From Paenibacillus stellifer (lineage in GTDB: Bacteria > Bacillota > Bacilli > Paenibacillales > Paenibacillaceae), in NCBI RefSeq assembly GCF_000758685.1, contig NZ_CP009286.1, forward strand, positions 4,122,501 to 4,186,500: DNA of 64,000 bases. Reading direction: 5' to 3'. The position numbers and the translations under genes were made by a program. The notes under the pieces are model-generated. The model saw only the letters and a list, made by a program, of their open reading frames with translations, ran no database searches and was not told where the DNA came from. Below, piece by piece: positions 1-9,013 of this stretch; position 1 is the stretch's first letter; each line of letters opens with the position of its first letter.

Positions 1-2370
1 TGATGGTGTCGGTGTTGAAGCAGGCGAGCTTGTCGGCGTTGGCGATGGCGATGGTGATGGAGTTGAGGATGGTTTGGATGTAGCTGGTACAGCCGATGAG
101 CTCGTCGGTGAAGGTGTTGCGGATGATGTCGGCGTCGGCGAAGGTGTAGCAGATGGTGTCGGTGTCGGAGAAGTCCCTCCCCCGCCGCTTCCTGCTTTTG
201 TTGTTACAGATACAATAGCCGAATCCGGTGAACTGCCCGCAGTATTTACGGCAACGACTTTGTATTGATACGTGGTCGAGGCTGTGAGCGAGCTGTCAGT
301 GAAGGTATGTGCCGTTATCGGCGCGCTGTTGAGCAGGGTAAACGTACTGCTGCCGGCATTCGCCCGGTACACGTTATATCCCGTTGCATTCGCGGAAGCC
401 TGCCAGTCGAGTTGAATGCTGCTGGTGCTAAGTGCGGTAGCTGTCACCCCTGTCGGTGCTGCTGGAACAACCGGTTCTGCCGGGTTCGTATCGCCCTTCA
501 CAATCGTATAGGTGTCAACGGTCGATAGTTCGCCTGTTGTGGAGTCAATTTTGTATGTATCGATCGAGAAGCTGGTGTCCGTTACGCTGACATGTGAGAA
601 GCTTGGCGCATGAAATTGTTCCCGCAGAGCGGAATAAGGCTCCGGAGCTGGCTTCAGTTCATAGTATTTGCTGCCGCTGGCCGAGTTGGCCGTAACATAC
701 AGCGTGCCTGTCGGATTGACTACATCGCCGCTTGCATTTACCGTCTGGTTCGTCTGCGGCTGATCGCCCTTCATTTGATAAGTGCGGACATAGCTATGGT
801 CATGGCCCATCAGGACGACGTCGATGCCAAGCTCGTCAAATACCGGATACAGCGACGCTCTCAAATCGGTAATATAGCTTTCCAAAGAGTGGTTCGCGGC
901 GCTGTAGATCGAATGGTGGAACGCAACTACTTTCCATTTTACATTCGGACTACCGGCAATCGCTTCTTTCATAAAGGCTTTATGGGCTGTCCCATTATTG
1001 TTGTTCGTGTTAAGCATCATATAAAGCGTGTTGCCATAGGTAAAGGAATAATCGCCGCCCGCATCAGTTACGCCGTATTGGCTGGACTCATTGGGCTGGT
1101 TGTAGTGGTACGTGTAATTAATGTTGTTATCATGGTTCCCTGACACGGTCGCGAGAGGATAGCGTTTCAACTCATTTGGTGAAAAGAAGCTCGTATACTG
1201 AAGCTCGTTCTCCGCATCGTTGACCTGGTCGCCGACGGACATCAGAAAGCCTGCATTCGGATACACCGTAGTGGATTTCGTCAAGGTGTTTTGCCAGCCA
1301 GCCGTGTCTGCGGCAATATTTCCGCCCGAGCTCGCGCCTAGCTGTGGATCGCCGTACAGAAGAAACTCATAGGAGCTAGTATCCTTCGTGGTGAAGCTGT
1401 ATACCTGACTCCATTTCGAAGTGTTGCTGTCCCCGACGCGGTATACATATTCCGTCGATTTTTGCAGGCCGGTAATGCTCACCTTATTGGTTGTGTAGCC
1501 GCTGAATGCCGCCGAAGCGGTTCCGGTAAAGCTCGTATGCGCCTCCGGAAACTCCGTGCCGGTCATTGCGCTCTTGGGAGCAATCTGGACGGTGCTTGCC
1601 GTGGCTGCAGGATCGTTCTCCGTAAGCCAGGTGAAGTTCAGTTTGGAGGCGTCGCTGCCCGGGTTAATCTGAATATCCCCGAAAGCGGAGGAAGCATCCA
1701 CGACATTGAAGGTCGCAGTAGAGGACACTCCTTGGTAAGTGGCGGTCAAGGTCACCATTCCAAGCGGAGCATCGGGGTCAACCGCAACCGTTCCGTTGCT
1801 CACCGTAACCTTGGGCTGGCTGCTTGTCCATACCGCACTGTCGGTTAAATCGACCTGAGTGCCGTCTGCCAGATAGCGATACGCTTTGACTGTAGTGGCA
1901 TGTCCGGTCTGAATCTGCGTCTTACCCACTTCCGTCTTGATGAAATAGACAACGGAATTCCCGCCGATCTTCGGACTGGCGTTCAGGAAATCCGTAAAAT
2001 CCTTACCCCACTTCGGTTCCGGAGCAAACTTATACTGAATGACGCCTCCGCATCGATTAAGATCATCCGTTGTGAGTGTAAAAGTGAATACGTTATTCGT
2101 AACGCCGTTCACATCGATCGTACCGGAGGTGGTCAAAGGCTTGAACTCACCCCAGTTCTTCGAGAAGTTGCCGTTGATATACACTGCATCCGTAACGGAA
2201 TAGGTCTGCAGGGTTACCGTTCCATCGTTATTAAAAACCGGACTTACCGGCGCTGTGCTGCTATCGGCCTTTACCGACTGAACCGCGCCTTGCGCGATCA
2301 GCGTATACACCAGCAGGGTAACGGCCAACATCGCTGCGATAAACTTGCGGAATTGATATTTGTTCAACAA
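1..2370 (-). CDS. Secreted metallophosphoesterase, purple acid phosphatase-like, with fibronectin type III domain (3' end beyond window)
   Basis: The protein enters at the right and runs off the window's left edge without a stop. A signal peptide (basic NKYQFRKF, hydrophobic core, then VQSVKA) starts it. About 250 residues of beta-rich and Ig-like sequence follow, then a calcineurin-like phosphoesterase domain with GDPQLG, SVGDQVND, SGNHDN and MGHDHSY, the expected metal-binding signature. After that come a fibronectin type III domain (minus strand, about 500-200) and a Ser/Thr/Pro-rich linker made of imperfect SPTPT-type repeats that reaches the edge, probably leading to a cell-wall or binding module. 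AGGAGG directly abuts an ATG at 2379, so the TTG at 2370 (spacing 9) or 2367 is the likelier start. It probably acts extracellularly on phosphate esters; the substrate is unknown. Confidence 0.85.
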   Translation of the reverse strand, partial: MLNKYQFRKFIAAMLAVTLLVYTLIAQGAVQSVKADSSTAPVSPVFNNDGTVTLQTYSVTDAVYINGNFSKNWGEFKPLTTSGTIDVNGVTNNVFTFTLTTDDLNRCGGVIQYKFAPEPKWGKDFTDFLNASPKIGGNSVVYFIKTEVGKTQIQTGHATTVKAYRYLADGTQVDLTDSAVWTSSQPKVTVSNGTVAVDPDAPLGMVTLTATYQGVSSTATFNVVDASSAFGDIQINPGSDASKLNFTWLTENDPAATASTVQIAPKSAMTGTEFPEAHTSFTGTASAAFSGYTTNKVSITGLQKSTEYVYRVGDSNTSKWSQVYSFTTKDTSSYEFLLYGDPQLGASSGGNIAADTAGWQNTLTKSTTVYPNAGFLMSVGDQVNDAENELQYTSFFSPNELKRYPLATVSGNHDNNINYTYHYNQPNESSQYGVTDAGGDYSFTYGNTLYMMLNTNNNNGTAHKAFMKEAIAGSPNVKWKVVAFHHSIYSAANHSLESYITDLRASLYPVFDELGIDVVLMGHDHSYVRTYQMKGDQPQTNQTVNASGDVVNPTGTLYVTANSASGSKYYELKPAPEPYSALREQFHAPSFSHVSVTDTSFSIDTYKIDSTTGELSTVDTYTIVKGDTNPAEPVVPAAPTGVTATALSTSSIQLDWQASANATGYNVYRANAGSSTFTLLNSAPITAHTFTDSSLTASTTYQYKVVAVNTAGSSPDSAIVSVTTKAGSGGGGTSPTPTPSATPSPTPTSSATPSPTSSSAVPATSKPSSTPSPSPSPTPTSSPASTPTPS

Positions 2371-2701
2371 TACTTGCATCCTCCTGTCACGAATCTCTTT
2401 TTCTTCTTGCCCCCTGATAATCTCTTCTCCCAATTCTGCTGAACAGTATGGCTCCTCCTTCCCAAATTCGCTGTAAAACTGCACTTTCTGCGAGGGCAAA
2501 CATTTGCATAAAATCTAGTACTTTTTTCGAATTTAAGTACTATCGTCTAAAATAGTCCTCATTTGTTTTGGCAGTGTTAGCTGAATATTGATCTTATGCA
2601 AAGAGCAGGCCCTTCCCATTTTTATATTGGGTTAACAAAAAAAACATCACTCGTTTACACTGCCCGTCTACAATCAACCAAGTTTGGAGTAGAAGGCGAG
2701 C
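2371..2701. other. Intergenic region between divergent genes
   Basis: About 330 bases separate two divergently transcribed genes, so promoters for both should lie here. It is A+T-rich in its middle part and contains a GTACTT/AAGTAC dyad around 2518-2540. I see no convincing sigma-A promoter, no RNA gene and no riboswitch consensus. Confidence 0.5.
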
Positions 2702-3922
2702 GTGAACGAGAAGATGAATAAATCCCAATGGGTCCGTATGGGAATTGTGACAGCCGTATTATTTTCGTTTTTTGCATTTCTGTATGTTTTTAATGCGCAC
2801 CAGCCCGGCAAGTTTTTTAAACAAGGAGGAACCGCCTATATCAATTACGAGGAAGCCAGAATCGTCGCAGTATTGAGCGAGAATGTCGCGGAAGATCCTG
2901 TCCTGAAAGGCTTGTACCGGGGCAATCAAATGCTGCAGGTCAAAATTTTGACGGGAGAGCATAAAGGCGAGATCAAAACGATCAAAAATGACCTCAGCGA
3001 CCGTTTTAATGTGTACGGCAAAAAGGGCATGAAAATTATGGTCTGTATTGAAACCGCCAATAAGAACCTATACGAAGTGAGGGTGTACAGCTATAATCGG
3101 GCTCCGACACTGTATATTTTTATCTTCCTTTTTGCTGCACTGATGTGGCTCATTGGCGGCCGGAAAGGCTTGAAGTCCGTGATCGGCCTGGCGTACACGA
3201 TGATCTGCATTGTTTTTCTATATATTCCACTGCTTTATCATGGATTCTCACCGATTTTTGCCTCTGTGCTTATGGTCGTCATCACGACCTGCGCCAATCT
3301 GTTCCTGATACATGGCTGGAATTCCAAATCGTTATCTGCAGTCATCGGGACTACGCTGGGCGTTACAATCGCCGGCATCGTCTCTGCCCTGGCGGGCAGC
3401 CTGGCGCATATTTCGGGGCTTAATACGGAGGAAGCGGAAACGCTGATCCTGATTGCCAGAGACACTCATATGGGGGTAAAAGACCTGCTGTTTGCCGGAA
3501 TTCTGATCGCCTCGCTGGGTGCAATCGTCGATGTGAGCATATCCGTCGCTTCGTCGGTCCACGAGGTATATTCCGCAAACCGGAAGCTTGGCATGAAAGA
3601 GCTATTCCTCTCCGGAATGAACGTTGGCCGCGATATGATGGGCACCATGTCCGATACCCTCATTTTGGCTTTCACCGGCAGCTCCCTCCAGTCCTTGATT
3701 CTGATCTATTCCTACCGTGTGCCGTTCAACCAGTTATCCAATATGGAGATGGTGGGCATTGAGGTGGTACAGGGGCTGTCGGGAAGCATAGGCGTGATTC
3801 TGGCCGTTCCGATCGTCGCCTTTATTTCATCGCGCCTCATTCCATACATGGAGCATAAGCCCTCCGGGCCTAAGAAGTGGAGACTGCCTTTCAAATCACT
3901 CAAATCTGCAAAACCTCAGTAA
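2702..3922 (+). CDS. YibE/F family integral membrane protein
   Basis: A polytopic membrane protein of 406 residues. One N-terminal transmembrane helix (residues about 11-30) is followed by an extracytoplasmic beta-rich domain (about 35-125), then about seven or eight hydrophobic helices from residue 130 to 390, ending in a basic tail. That layout and length match the YibE/F-like family, whose biochemical role is not established. The GTG start at 2702 has AGAAGG five bases upstream; the ATG at 2714 would be 17 bases away. It stands alone, divergent from the phosphoesterase and convergent with mtaB. Confidence 0.85.
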   Translation: MNEKMNKSQWVRMGIVTAVLFSFFAFLYVFNAHQPGKFFKQGGTAYINYEEARIVAVLSENVAEDPVLKGLYRGNQMLQVKILTGEHKGEIKTIKNDLSDRFNVYGKKGMKIMVCIETANKNLYEVRVYSYNRAPTLYIFIFLFAALMWLIGGRKGLKSVIGLAYTMICIVFLYIPLLYHGFSPIFASVLMVVITTCANLFLIHGWNSKSLSAVIGTTLGVTIAGIVSALAGSLAHISGLNTEEAETLILIARDTHMGVKDLLFAGILIASLGAIVDVSISVASSVHEVYSANRKLGMKELFLSGMNVGRDMMGTMSDTLILAFTGSSLQSLILIYSYRVPFNQLSNMEMVGIEVVQGLSGSIGVILAVPIVAFISSRLIPYMEHKPSGPKKWRLPFKSLKSAKPQ

Positions 3923-3965
3923 GACTGCTGTTCACTTGCCTTCACAGGTAGATTGGGGCGTGTAT

Positions 3966-4003
3966 AAAAAAAGATTCCGTCTCCGCACTGCGGAGATAGA
4001 ATC
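3966..4003 (-). terminator. Rho-independent terminator after mtaB
   Basis: On the minus strand GATTCTATCTCCGC, loop AGT and GCGGAGACGGAATC form a near-perfect stem followed by seven T residues. It lies ten bases past the mtaB stop codon. Confidence 0.9.
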
Positions 4004-4013
4004 CCTGTTAGAG

Positions 4014-5357
4014 TTAACGCAAGGCGCCGCTAAGAGCGTTATCCGAGGATGAGACAAGCTCACCCTTGCATTCATTCACGCCCGCTTCCGTGATCTTGAC
4101 CCGGCACAGCTGCCCCTGCAGCTCATCGCCGCCTGCAAACTGCACCTGCAGGTAATTGTCGCTGAAGCCGTGCTGAATGCTGCGGGCGGGAGCGTCCTTG
4201 GCGGAGCGCTCCGGGATAACCGCTACGGTCTGTCCCAGGAACCGGCGGGCATAGGCCAGCTGCATGTCCTCGGACAGGTCGATCAGCTGCTGAACGCGCT
4301 CATTCTTGACATCCTCGTCCACCTGATCCTCCATCCGGGCGGCAGGCGTGCCGGTCCGCTTCGAATACGGGAACACATGCATTTCGGAATAGCCGATCTG
4401 CTTCATGAAGTCGTAGCCTGCCCGGAACATCTCGTCGGTCTCACCCGGGAAGCCCACGATGACATCGGTCGTGATCGCCACATCCGGCATCGCCTGGCGG
4501 ATACGTTCCATTTTGGCCAAATACTCTTCAGTCGTATACTTCCGGCGCATCCGCTTCAGCACCTCATTATGTCCCGCTTGGAGCGGAATATGGAGATGCC
4601 GGCACATCTTGGAGGAGCGGTTCAGCGCGTCCATCAGCTTGTCGTCGATCTGGCTCGCCTCAATCGAGCTGATGCGCACGCGCTCCAGTCCGTCCACCTT
4701 ATCCAGATCCCACAGCAGATCGGAGAGACGGTAATTCTCCAGATCGTCGCCGTAGCCGCCGGTATGGATGCCGGTCAGCACGATCTCCTTGTAGCCCGCT
4801 TCCACGAGTTGATGGGCCTGCTTCACGATCGATTTCGGGTCCCGGCTGCGGGACAGCCCGCGAGACCATGGGATAATGCAGAAGGTGCAGAAATTGTTGC
4901 AGCCGTCCTGAATCTTGAGAAAAGCGCGCGTCCGGTCGGCGAAGCCCGGCACATCCAGCTCCTCGAATTCGCGGGTCTTCATAATATTGCGGACCGCGTT
5001 CACCGGCTGGCGCGAATCCCGGATGCTGTTCACATGCGTCATGATCTGGTCACGGTCCTGGTTGCCGATGACGAGATCGACGCCGGGAATGTCCAGAATT
5101 TCGCCTGGCGATGTCTGCGCGTAGCAGCCCGTTACCGCCACGATCGCTTCCGGATTGCGGCGCACGGCGCGCCGGATCATCTGCCGGCTCTTCTTATCCC
5201 CCGTATTGGTGACGGTGCATGTATTGATCAGATACACATCGGCTTGTCCTTCAAAGTCCACCTGCTCATAGCCTTCCTGTTTGAACAGCTGCCAGATGGC
5301 CTCGGTGTCGTAGAAATTAACTTTGCAGCCCAACGTATAAAACGCTACGGATGGCAT
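4014..5357 (-). CDS. mtaB: tRNA (N6-threonylcarbamoyladenosine37-C2)-methylthiotransferase MtaB
   Basis: A radical SAM methylthiotransferase of 447 residues that converts t6A37 to ms2t6A37 in ANN-decoding tRNAs. The N-terminal MTTase domain supplies cysteines C11, C47 and C78 for the auxiliary 4Fe-4S cluster. The radical SAM triad is CNNFCTFC at C153, C157 and C160, followed by IIPWSRG. A TRAM-like RNA-binding domain occupies the last 70 residues or so. The start codon lies two bases past the rsmE stop, so the two are co-transcribed. Bacillus has the same order (yqeT-yqeU-yqeV), supporting the MtaB (YqeV) assignment over MiaB. Confidence 0.95.
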   Translation of the reverse strand: MPSVAFYTLGCKVNFYDTEAIWQLFKQEGYEQVDFEGQADVYLINTCTVTNTGDKKSRQMIRRAVRRNPEAIVAVTGCYAQTSPGEILDIPGVDLVIGNQDRDQIMTHVNSIRDSRQPVNAVRNIMKTREFEELDVPGFADRTRAFLKIQDGCNNFCTFCIIPWSRGLSRSRDPKSIVKQAHQLVEAGYKEIVLTGIHTGGYGDDLENYRLSDLLWDLDKVDGLERVRISSIEASQIDDKLMDALNRSSKMCRHLHIPLQAGHNEVLKRMRRKYTTEEYLAKMERIRQAMPDVAITTDVIVGFPGETDEMFRAGYDFMKQIGYSEMHVFPYSKRTGTPAARMEDQVDEDVKNERVQQLIDLSEDMQLAYARRFLGQTVAVIPERSAKDAPARSIQHGFSDNYLQVQFAGGDELQGQLCRVKITEAGVNECKGELVSSSDNALSGALR

Positions 5358-5359
5358 TC

Positions 5360-6133
5360 TCAGGCTTCCCCCATTTCTCCGGTTTCATATAAAATACAGG
5401 CCGCGGCCACCATGCCCGCCGTCTCGCAGCGCAGGATGCGTCTGCCCAGACCGACGGACACCGCGCCCGCTTCCTCCGCTTCGCGGCATTCGTCCTCGCT
5501 GAAGCCCCCTTCAGGGCCGACGATCACAAGTACAGCGTTCTCCGCCGCGCCGTTCTTAAGCCGCTCCGCCCAGGGAGCGACCGCCGTGCGCAGCTGCAGC
5601 CCTTCTTCCTTCTCGTAGCAGAAAAAGACGGCATCATAGCCTTCGGCCGATTTCAGCAGCTCTTTCCAAGACAGCGGCGCGGAAATCTCGGGCACGATAT
5701 TGCGATGCGCCTGCTCCGCCGCTTCCTTGGCGATCTTGCGCCACCGCTCCAGGCGCTTGCCTTCCTTGCGTTCATCGTACTGCACGATGGTCCGCTCGGA
5801 CAGAAACGGCACGAAGGCGGCCGCGCCGATCTCGGTGCATTTCTGGATTACGATCTCCATCTTGTCGCCCTTCGGGAGACTTTGCGCCACCGTAATTTTG
5901 GCCTTCGGCTCATGCGTCATCGGCAGCATTTCGAGGATGGCGGCGGTAACGACGCCCTCCCCGATTTCGGCGATTTCCGCGAGCGCCTCCCGCGAGGCAC
6001 CGTCGCTGACAATCAGCTTGTCTCCGGGTCTTCCCCGCATGACTCTGGCGATATGGCGGGCGTCCTCGCCGCCGATCGTAACTGTACCCTCACCGAAACT
6101 GTCCTTCGGTATGAAATACCGCTGCATGTGCAT
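5360..6133 (-). CDS. rsmE: 16S rRNA (uracil1498-N3)-methyltransferase RsmE
   Basis: A SPOUT-family methyltransferase that methylates U1498 of 16S rRNA. It begins MQRYFIPKD and carries a PUA-like N-terminal domain, a trefoil-knot domain with IVGPEGGFSEDE (about residues 200-212) and the terminal knot LGRRILRCETAG. Length is normal for the family (about 255 residues). Three in-frame ATGs lie at 6139, 6133 and 6127. The only ribosome-binding-like AGG abuts the first, so 6133 or 6127 is more plausible. It is followed within two bases by mtaB. Confidence 0.93.
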   Translation of the reverse strand: MHMQRYFIPKDSFGEGTVTIGGEDARHIARVMRGRPGDKLIVSDGASREALAEIAEIGEGVVTAAILEMLPMTHEPKAKITVAQSLPKGDKMEIVIQKCTEIGAAAFVPFLSERTIVQYDERKEGKRLERWRKIAKEAAEQAHRNIVPEISAPLSWKELLKSAEGYDAVFFCYEKEEGLQLRTAVAPWAERLKNGAAENAVLVIVGPEGGFSEDECREAEEAGAVSVGLGRRILRCETAGMVAAACILYETGEMGEA

Positions 6134-6165
6134 CAACATCCTGTTCTCTTAAGCTTATATTTCAG

Positions 6166-6209
6166 GCGAAAACGGCGGCGTCCCTCGCCTGCCGGGCACC
6201 GCCGCCGTT
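6166..6209 (-). terminator. Terminator after the M50 protease gene
   Basis: AACGGCGGCG (6171-6180) pairs with CGCCGCCGTT (6200-6209). On the minus strand the stem ends in TTTTCG, a short U-tract. It separates the prmA-M50 pair from rsmE-mtaB. Confidence 0.6.
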
Positions 6210-6284
6210 CTATTGTCACTGTATAACCAGTCCTATGCTATGATACAACGTTTGGGGCCTCATGAACAACCCCGCCCGCTTCTG

Positions 6285-6965
6285 TCAGCTAAAAAGATTA
6301 TAGAAAAAATTCAGGAAATCAAACTGCATGTAAGATGCCCACATAGTTAGAGGCGTGATCGTGTAGGCCCGAAGAGCCGGAATGAAGACGATCAGCAGGA
6401 ACAGAAACATCGCCCACTGCTCGAACCGCTGGAGTCTGCCCCTTACGCTGCGCGGTGCAAGATCCTCGACGATCCGGTAGCCGTCAAGAGGCGGCAGCGG
6501 AATGAGGTTGAACAGAAGCAGAAAGAAGTTCCAGAAGGTGAAAATGCTGAAGAACAGATGGAACGCTTCTTGTCCTTTGGCTGAAGGAATACTGTCTACA
6601 ACACCTGTTCCCAGCAGCAGACCGTACACGAGACAGCCCAGAATCGCCAGCAGCAGATTGCTGATCGGGCCTGCCGCCGACACGATAATTCCCATCAGCC
6701 GCGGACGGCTGAAGTTGTCCCGGTTCACCGGCACAGGGCGCGCCCAGCCGAAGCCGGCGATCAGCAGCAGAATAATGCCGAAGAAATCAAAATGCACCGC
6801 TGGATTCAGCGTCATCCGTCCCAGCAGCCGGGCAGTCGGGTCGCCGAACTTGTTCGCAAAATAAGCGTGGCTGAACTCATGCACCGTAAAAGCAACCAGG
6901 ATCGTTATCAGAACGAACGGAAGCTGGTCCAGCGGAATACGAATAATCTGGCTTAAGAAATCCAT
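6285..6965 (-). CDS. Site-2 protease family (M50) membrane metalloprotease
   Basis: A 226-residue polytopic membrane protein of the short rhomboid-fold-free S2P/M50B type. The zinc motif HEFSH sits in the first helix (TVHEFSHAYFANKFGD), and the second signature NLIPLPPLDGYRI carries the third metal ligand (Asp) near residue 165. No PDZ domain is present, so it belongs to the small YwhC-like group of unknown substrate. The ATG at 6965 is preceded by AGAGGTAG and lies two bases past the prmA stop, which suggests translational coupling with prmA. A longer open frame to 6998 would overlap prmA and has no ribosome binding site. Confidence 0.9.
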   Translation of the reverse strand: MDFLSQIIRIPLDQLPFVLITILVAFTVHEFSHAYFANKFGDPTARLLGRMTLNPAVHFDFFGIILLLIAGFGWARPVPVNRDNFSRPRLMGIIVSAAGPISNLLLAILGCLVYGLLLGTGVVDSIPSAKGQEAFHLFFSIFTFWNFFLLLFNLIPLPPLDGYRIVEDLAPRSVRGRLQRFEQWAMFLFLLIVFIPALRAYTITPLTMWASYMQFDFLNFFYNLFS

Positions 6966-6967
6966 TT

Positions 6968-8083
6968 CTACCTCTTTCCGGCTGTAAACGCCACCCAATC
7001 TTCTTCCTTCGTCACTTCCCTGATCTCAAATCCGGAGGCGATAAGCGCCTGTCTGACCAGCTCTTCCTTGTCCTTGTAAATACCTGAGGTAATATACAGA
7101 CCTCCCGGCTGAAGCGCGCGGTACACATCGTCCGTAAACAGCACGATGATTTCGGCCAAAATATTGGCCACAACGATCCGGACGGGAAGAGTAACATTCA
7201 GACCACCGTAAGCACCGGATGAATCCGCTGCCGCGGACACAGCGTCAAAGCCGTCATCGCCCGGCTTCTCTTCTTCCGTCTCCCCGTGCTCCCCTTCGCC
7301 CTGCTGCCGGGGTGCTCTGGCGGTCGGCCACATGGCGCCTTCCGGCTTCTCGGCCGCTCCTTCGCCGCCGAGCAGGGAGAGCAGATCGCTCTCTTTGACC
7401 GAGATGCGGTCCAGCAGGTCGTTCAGTTCCACATTCTCTATGGCGCTCTTGACGGCGACCGGATCGAGGTCCAACGCCAGCACCGATTTCGCGCCGAGCA
7501 GCACCGCGCCTACCGCGAGAATGCCGGAGCCGGTGCCGACGTCGATCACTTCTTCCCCGCCCTTGATCGCCTTCTCCAATGCGCGCAGACAAAGGGCTGT
7601 CGTCGGATGAGTACCGGTGCCGAACGCCATGCCCGGGTCCAGATGAATGATCTGTTCCTCAGGGCTTGCCGGCGTGTAGTCTTCCCATACCGGCCTGATC
7701 GTGAGCCGGTCGCTGACACGCAGCGGCTTGAAGTACTGCTTCCAGGCATGGGACCAGTCTTCCTCATCGACCGTCTTCCAGCTGATCTCCGCTCTGCCGG
7801 GATCAATGCCGAAATCGTACAGCTCGGCAATCTTGGGCGCCAGCTCCCCGCATATATCGTCCATCGGCGTGCCCTCGGAGAAATAGCCCTTAATCACCGC
7901 TTCGCCTTCCGGGATATCGTTCAGCGGCTCGTCATACAGCTCGCCGTATCTCGTCTCCCGCTGCTTGGCCAGCGTACCGGATTCCTCGATGGACACGCCG
8001 CCCGCTCCCGCATCATGGAGCATCGCGGAAATCATCTCCTGGGATTCTTCAGTTGTATGTATCGTCAATTCATGCCACAGCAT
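6968..8083 (-). CDS. prmA: Ribosomal protein L11 methyltransferase PrmA
   Basis: A SAM-dependent methyltransferase that trimethylates ribosomal protein L11. An N-terminal L11-recognition domain precedes the Rossmann methyltransferase domain with LDPGMAFGTGTHPTT, VIDVGTGSGILAVGA, ALDLDP and the catalytic-region motif VVANILAEI. At 371 residues it is about 50-60 longer than the usual family length. The excess is an acidic, Gly/Ala/Glu-rich insert at about residues 215-280, between the nucleotide-binding strands and NIL, with no recognisable fold. Its neighbours rsmE and mtaB are the classical downstream genes; dnaJ, normally upstream, lies 33 kb away here. Confidence 0.94.
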   Translation of the reverse strand: MLWHELTIHTTEESQEMISAMLHDAGAGGVSIEESGTLAKQRETRYGELYDEPLNDIPEGEAVIKGYFSEGTPMDDICGELAPKIAELYDFGIDPGRAEISWKTVDEEDWSHAWKQYFKPLRVSDRLTIRPVWEDYTPASPEEQIIHLDPGMAFGTGTHPTTALCLRALEKAIKGGEEVIDVGTGSGILAVGAVLLGAKSVLALDLDPVAVKSAIENVELNDLLDRISVKESDLLSLLGGEGAAEKPEGAMWPTARAPRQQGEGEHGETEEEKPGDDGFDAVSAAADSSGAYGGLNVTLPVRIVVANILAEIIVLFTDDVYRALQPGGLYITSGIYKDKEELVRQALIASGFEIREVTKEEDWVAFTAGKR

Positions 8084-8107
8084 TACTGCATAAGCCTCCT
8101 CAATTCA

Positions 8108-8187
8108 CTATATCCCACTAATTCTCTATGTCTCGCCATTATATCTGTATCTCCGCTATTATACCTTTATCCCCATTATTATACCTT
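8108..8187 (-). repeat. Four 20-bp tandem repeats, three with TATAAT, upstream of prmA
   Basis: On the minus strand, units of 20 bases at 8187-8168, 8167-8148 and 8147-8128 read AAGGTATAATAATGGGGATA, AAGGTATAATAGCGGAGATA and CAGATATAATGGCGAGACAT. A fourth, more diverged unit lies at 8127-8108. Each of the first three contains TATAAT, so the array presents a -10-like hexamer every 20 bases just upstream of prmA's AGGAGG. No good -35 hexamer is seen at the right distance. It also marks the edge between the conserved prmA cluster and the accessory block. Confidence 0.75.
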
Positions 8188-8264
8188 AAGGGCGGCTCCC
8201 GGGACAAACCGGCGGTTAATTACAGGGGTGGCCAGCGGGATTCACGGCCAGGCCCGTCACCTGT

Positions 8265-8834
8265 CTACCGCCCGCTCTCTCTGAAGCTGCAGGCCGTTAC
8301 ATGGTCGTTCACCATGCCGGATGCCTGCATGAAAGCATAGCAGATTGTCGAGCCGATGAATTTCATCCCCTTCTTCTTCAGCGCTTTGCTCATAGCGTCT
8401 GACTGGGGCGTTGTGGCCGGAACCTCACTTAGGGAAGCCGGGTTGTTGATAACCGGCGAGCCGCCGACGAAGCTCCACAAATAACCGCCGAAGCTGCCTT
8501 CATCCCGCATGATTTCGCCGTACACGCGGGCATTGGTAATGATCGCCTTGATCTTGAGGCGATTCCGGATGATGCCGGAATTGCCCATCAGCTCTTCTAC
8601 CTTGTTATCGTCATAAGCCGCAATAATCTCCGGATCGAACCCGTCGAAGGCCTCGCGGTAATTTTCTCTTTTTTTAAGAATCGTGTACCAGCTCAAGCCC
8701 GCCTGCATCCCCTCCAGCATCAGCAGCTCGAACAGCTTCAGGTCATCATAGACCGGCTTGCCCCATTCCTCGTCGTGGTAGGCGATGTACAGCGGATCGG
8801 TGTTCACCCACCCGCAGCGTGTGATTTCGTGCAT
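8265..8834 (-). CDS. tag: DNA-3-methyladenine glycosylase I
   Basis: A base-excision repair enzyme removing 3-methyladenine. The 189-residue protein has the Tag signature: RCGW (zinc ligand C7), YHDEEWG (zinc ligand H20), LLMLEGMQAGLSW with the base-binding Glu, and a C-terminal NDHVTAC supplying the remaining His and Cys zinc ligands. Length is typical. It is a single gene with its own promoter and sits alone between prmA and the DUF4179 gene. Confidence 0.94.
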   Translation of the reverse strand: MHEITRCGWVNTDPLYIAYHDEEWGKPVYDDLKLFELLMLEGMQAGLSWYTILKKRENYREAFDGFDPEIIAAYDDNKVEELMGNSGIIRNRLKIKAIITNARVYGEIMRDEGSFGGYLWSFVGGSPVINNPASLSEVPATTPQSDAMSKALKKKGMKFIGSTICYAFMQASGMVNDHVTACSFRESGR

Positions 8835-8878
8835 GTCCTCTTCCTTTCCGGGATTCGGGCTCCCGCTCTTGTACAGTA

Positions 8879-8908
8879 AGACTAATCAAGATACAGAGGT
8901 GTTGTCAA
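8879..8908 (-). promoter_or_regulatory. Sigma-A promoter of tag
   Basis: On the minus strand TTGACA (8908-8903) is followed after 18 bases by TAGTCT (8884-8879). It lies 45 bases upstream of the tag start. Confidence 0.6.
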
Positions 8909-8931
8909 TTGTAGTGGTTCCGTCCACATCA

Positions 8932-8954
8932 AAATGAGGGGCCGATACGGCCCC
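8932..8954 (-). terminator. Terminator after the DUF4179 gene
   Basis: GGGGCC (8938-8943), loop GATAC and GGCCCC (8949-8954) form a stem. On the minus strand it is followed by a short T-rich stretch (TCATTTTG). It ends the sigma factor-DUF4179 operon. Confidence 0.65.
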
Positions 8955-9013
8955 CCCAGTCAAACCTCAAATATGACTCTTCTGATGCCCGACCATCACT
9001 TCCTTCAATGGCC

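Noticed and set aside
4170..5618. 482-codon open frame on the plus strand
   Set aside because: Antisense to mtaB and rsmE, with no start signal. Long antisense frames are common in genes of this base composition.
8128..8340. 70-codon plus-strand frame across the 20-bp repeats
   Set aside because: It is produced by the tandem repeats and the antisense of tag; no binding site.
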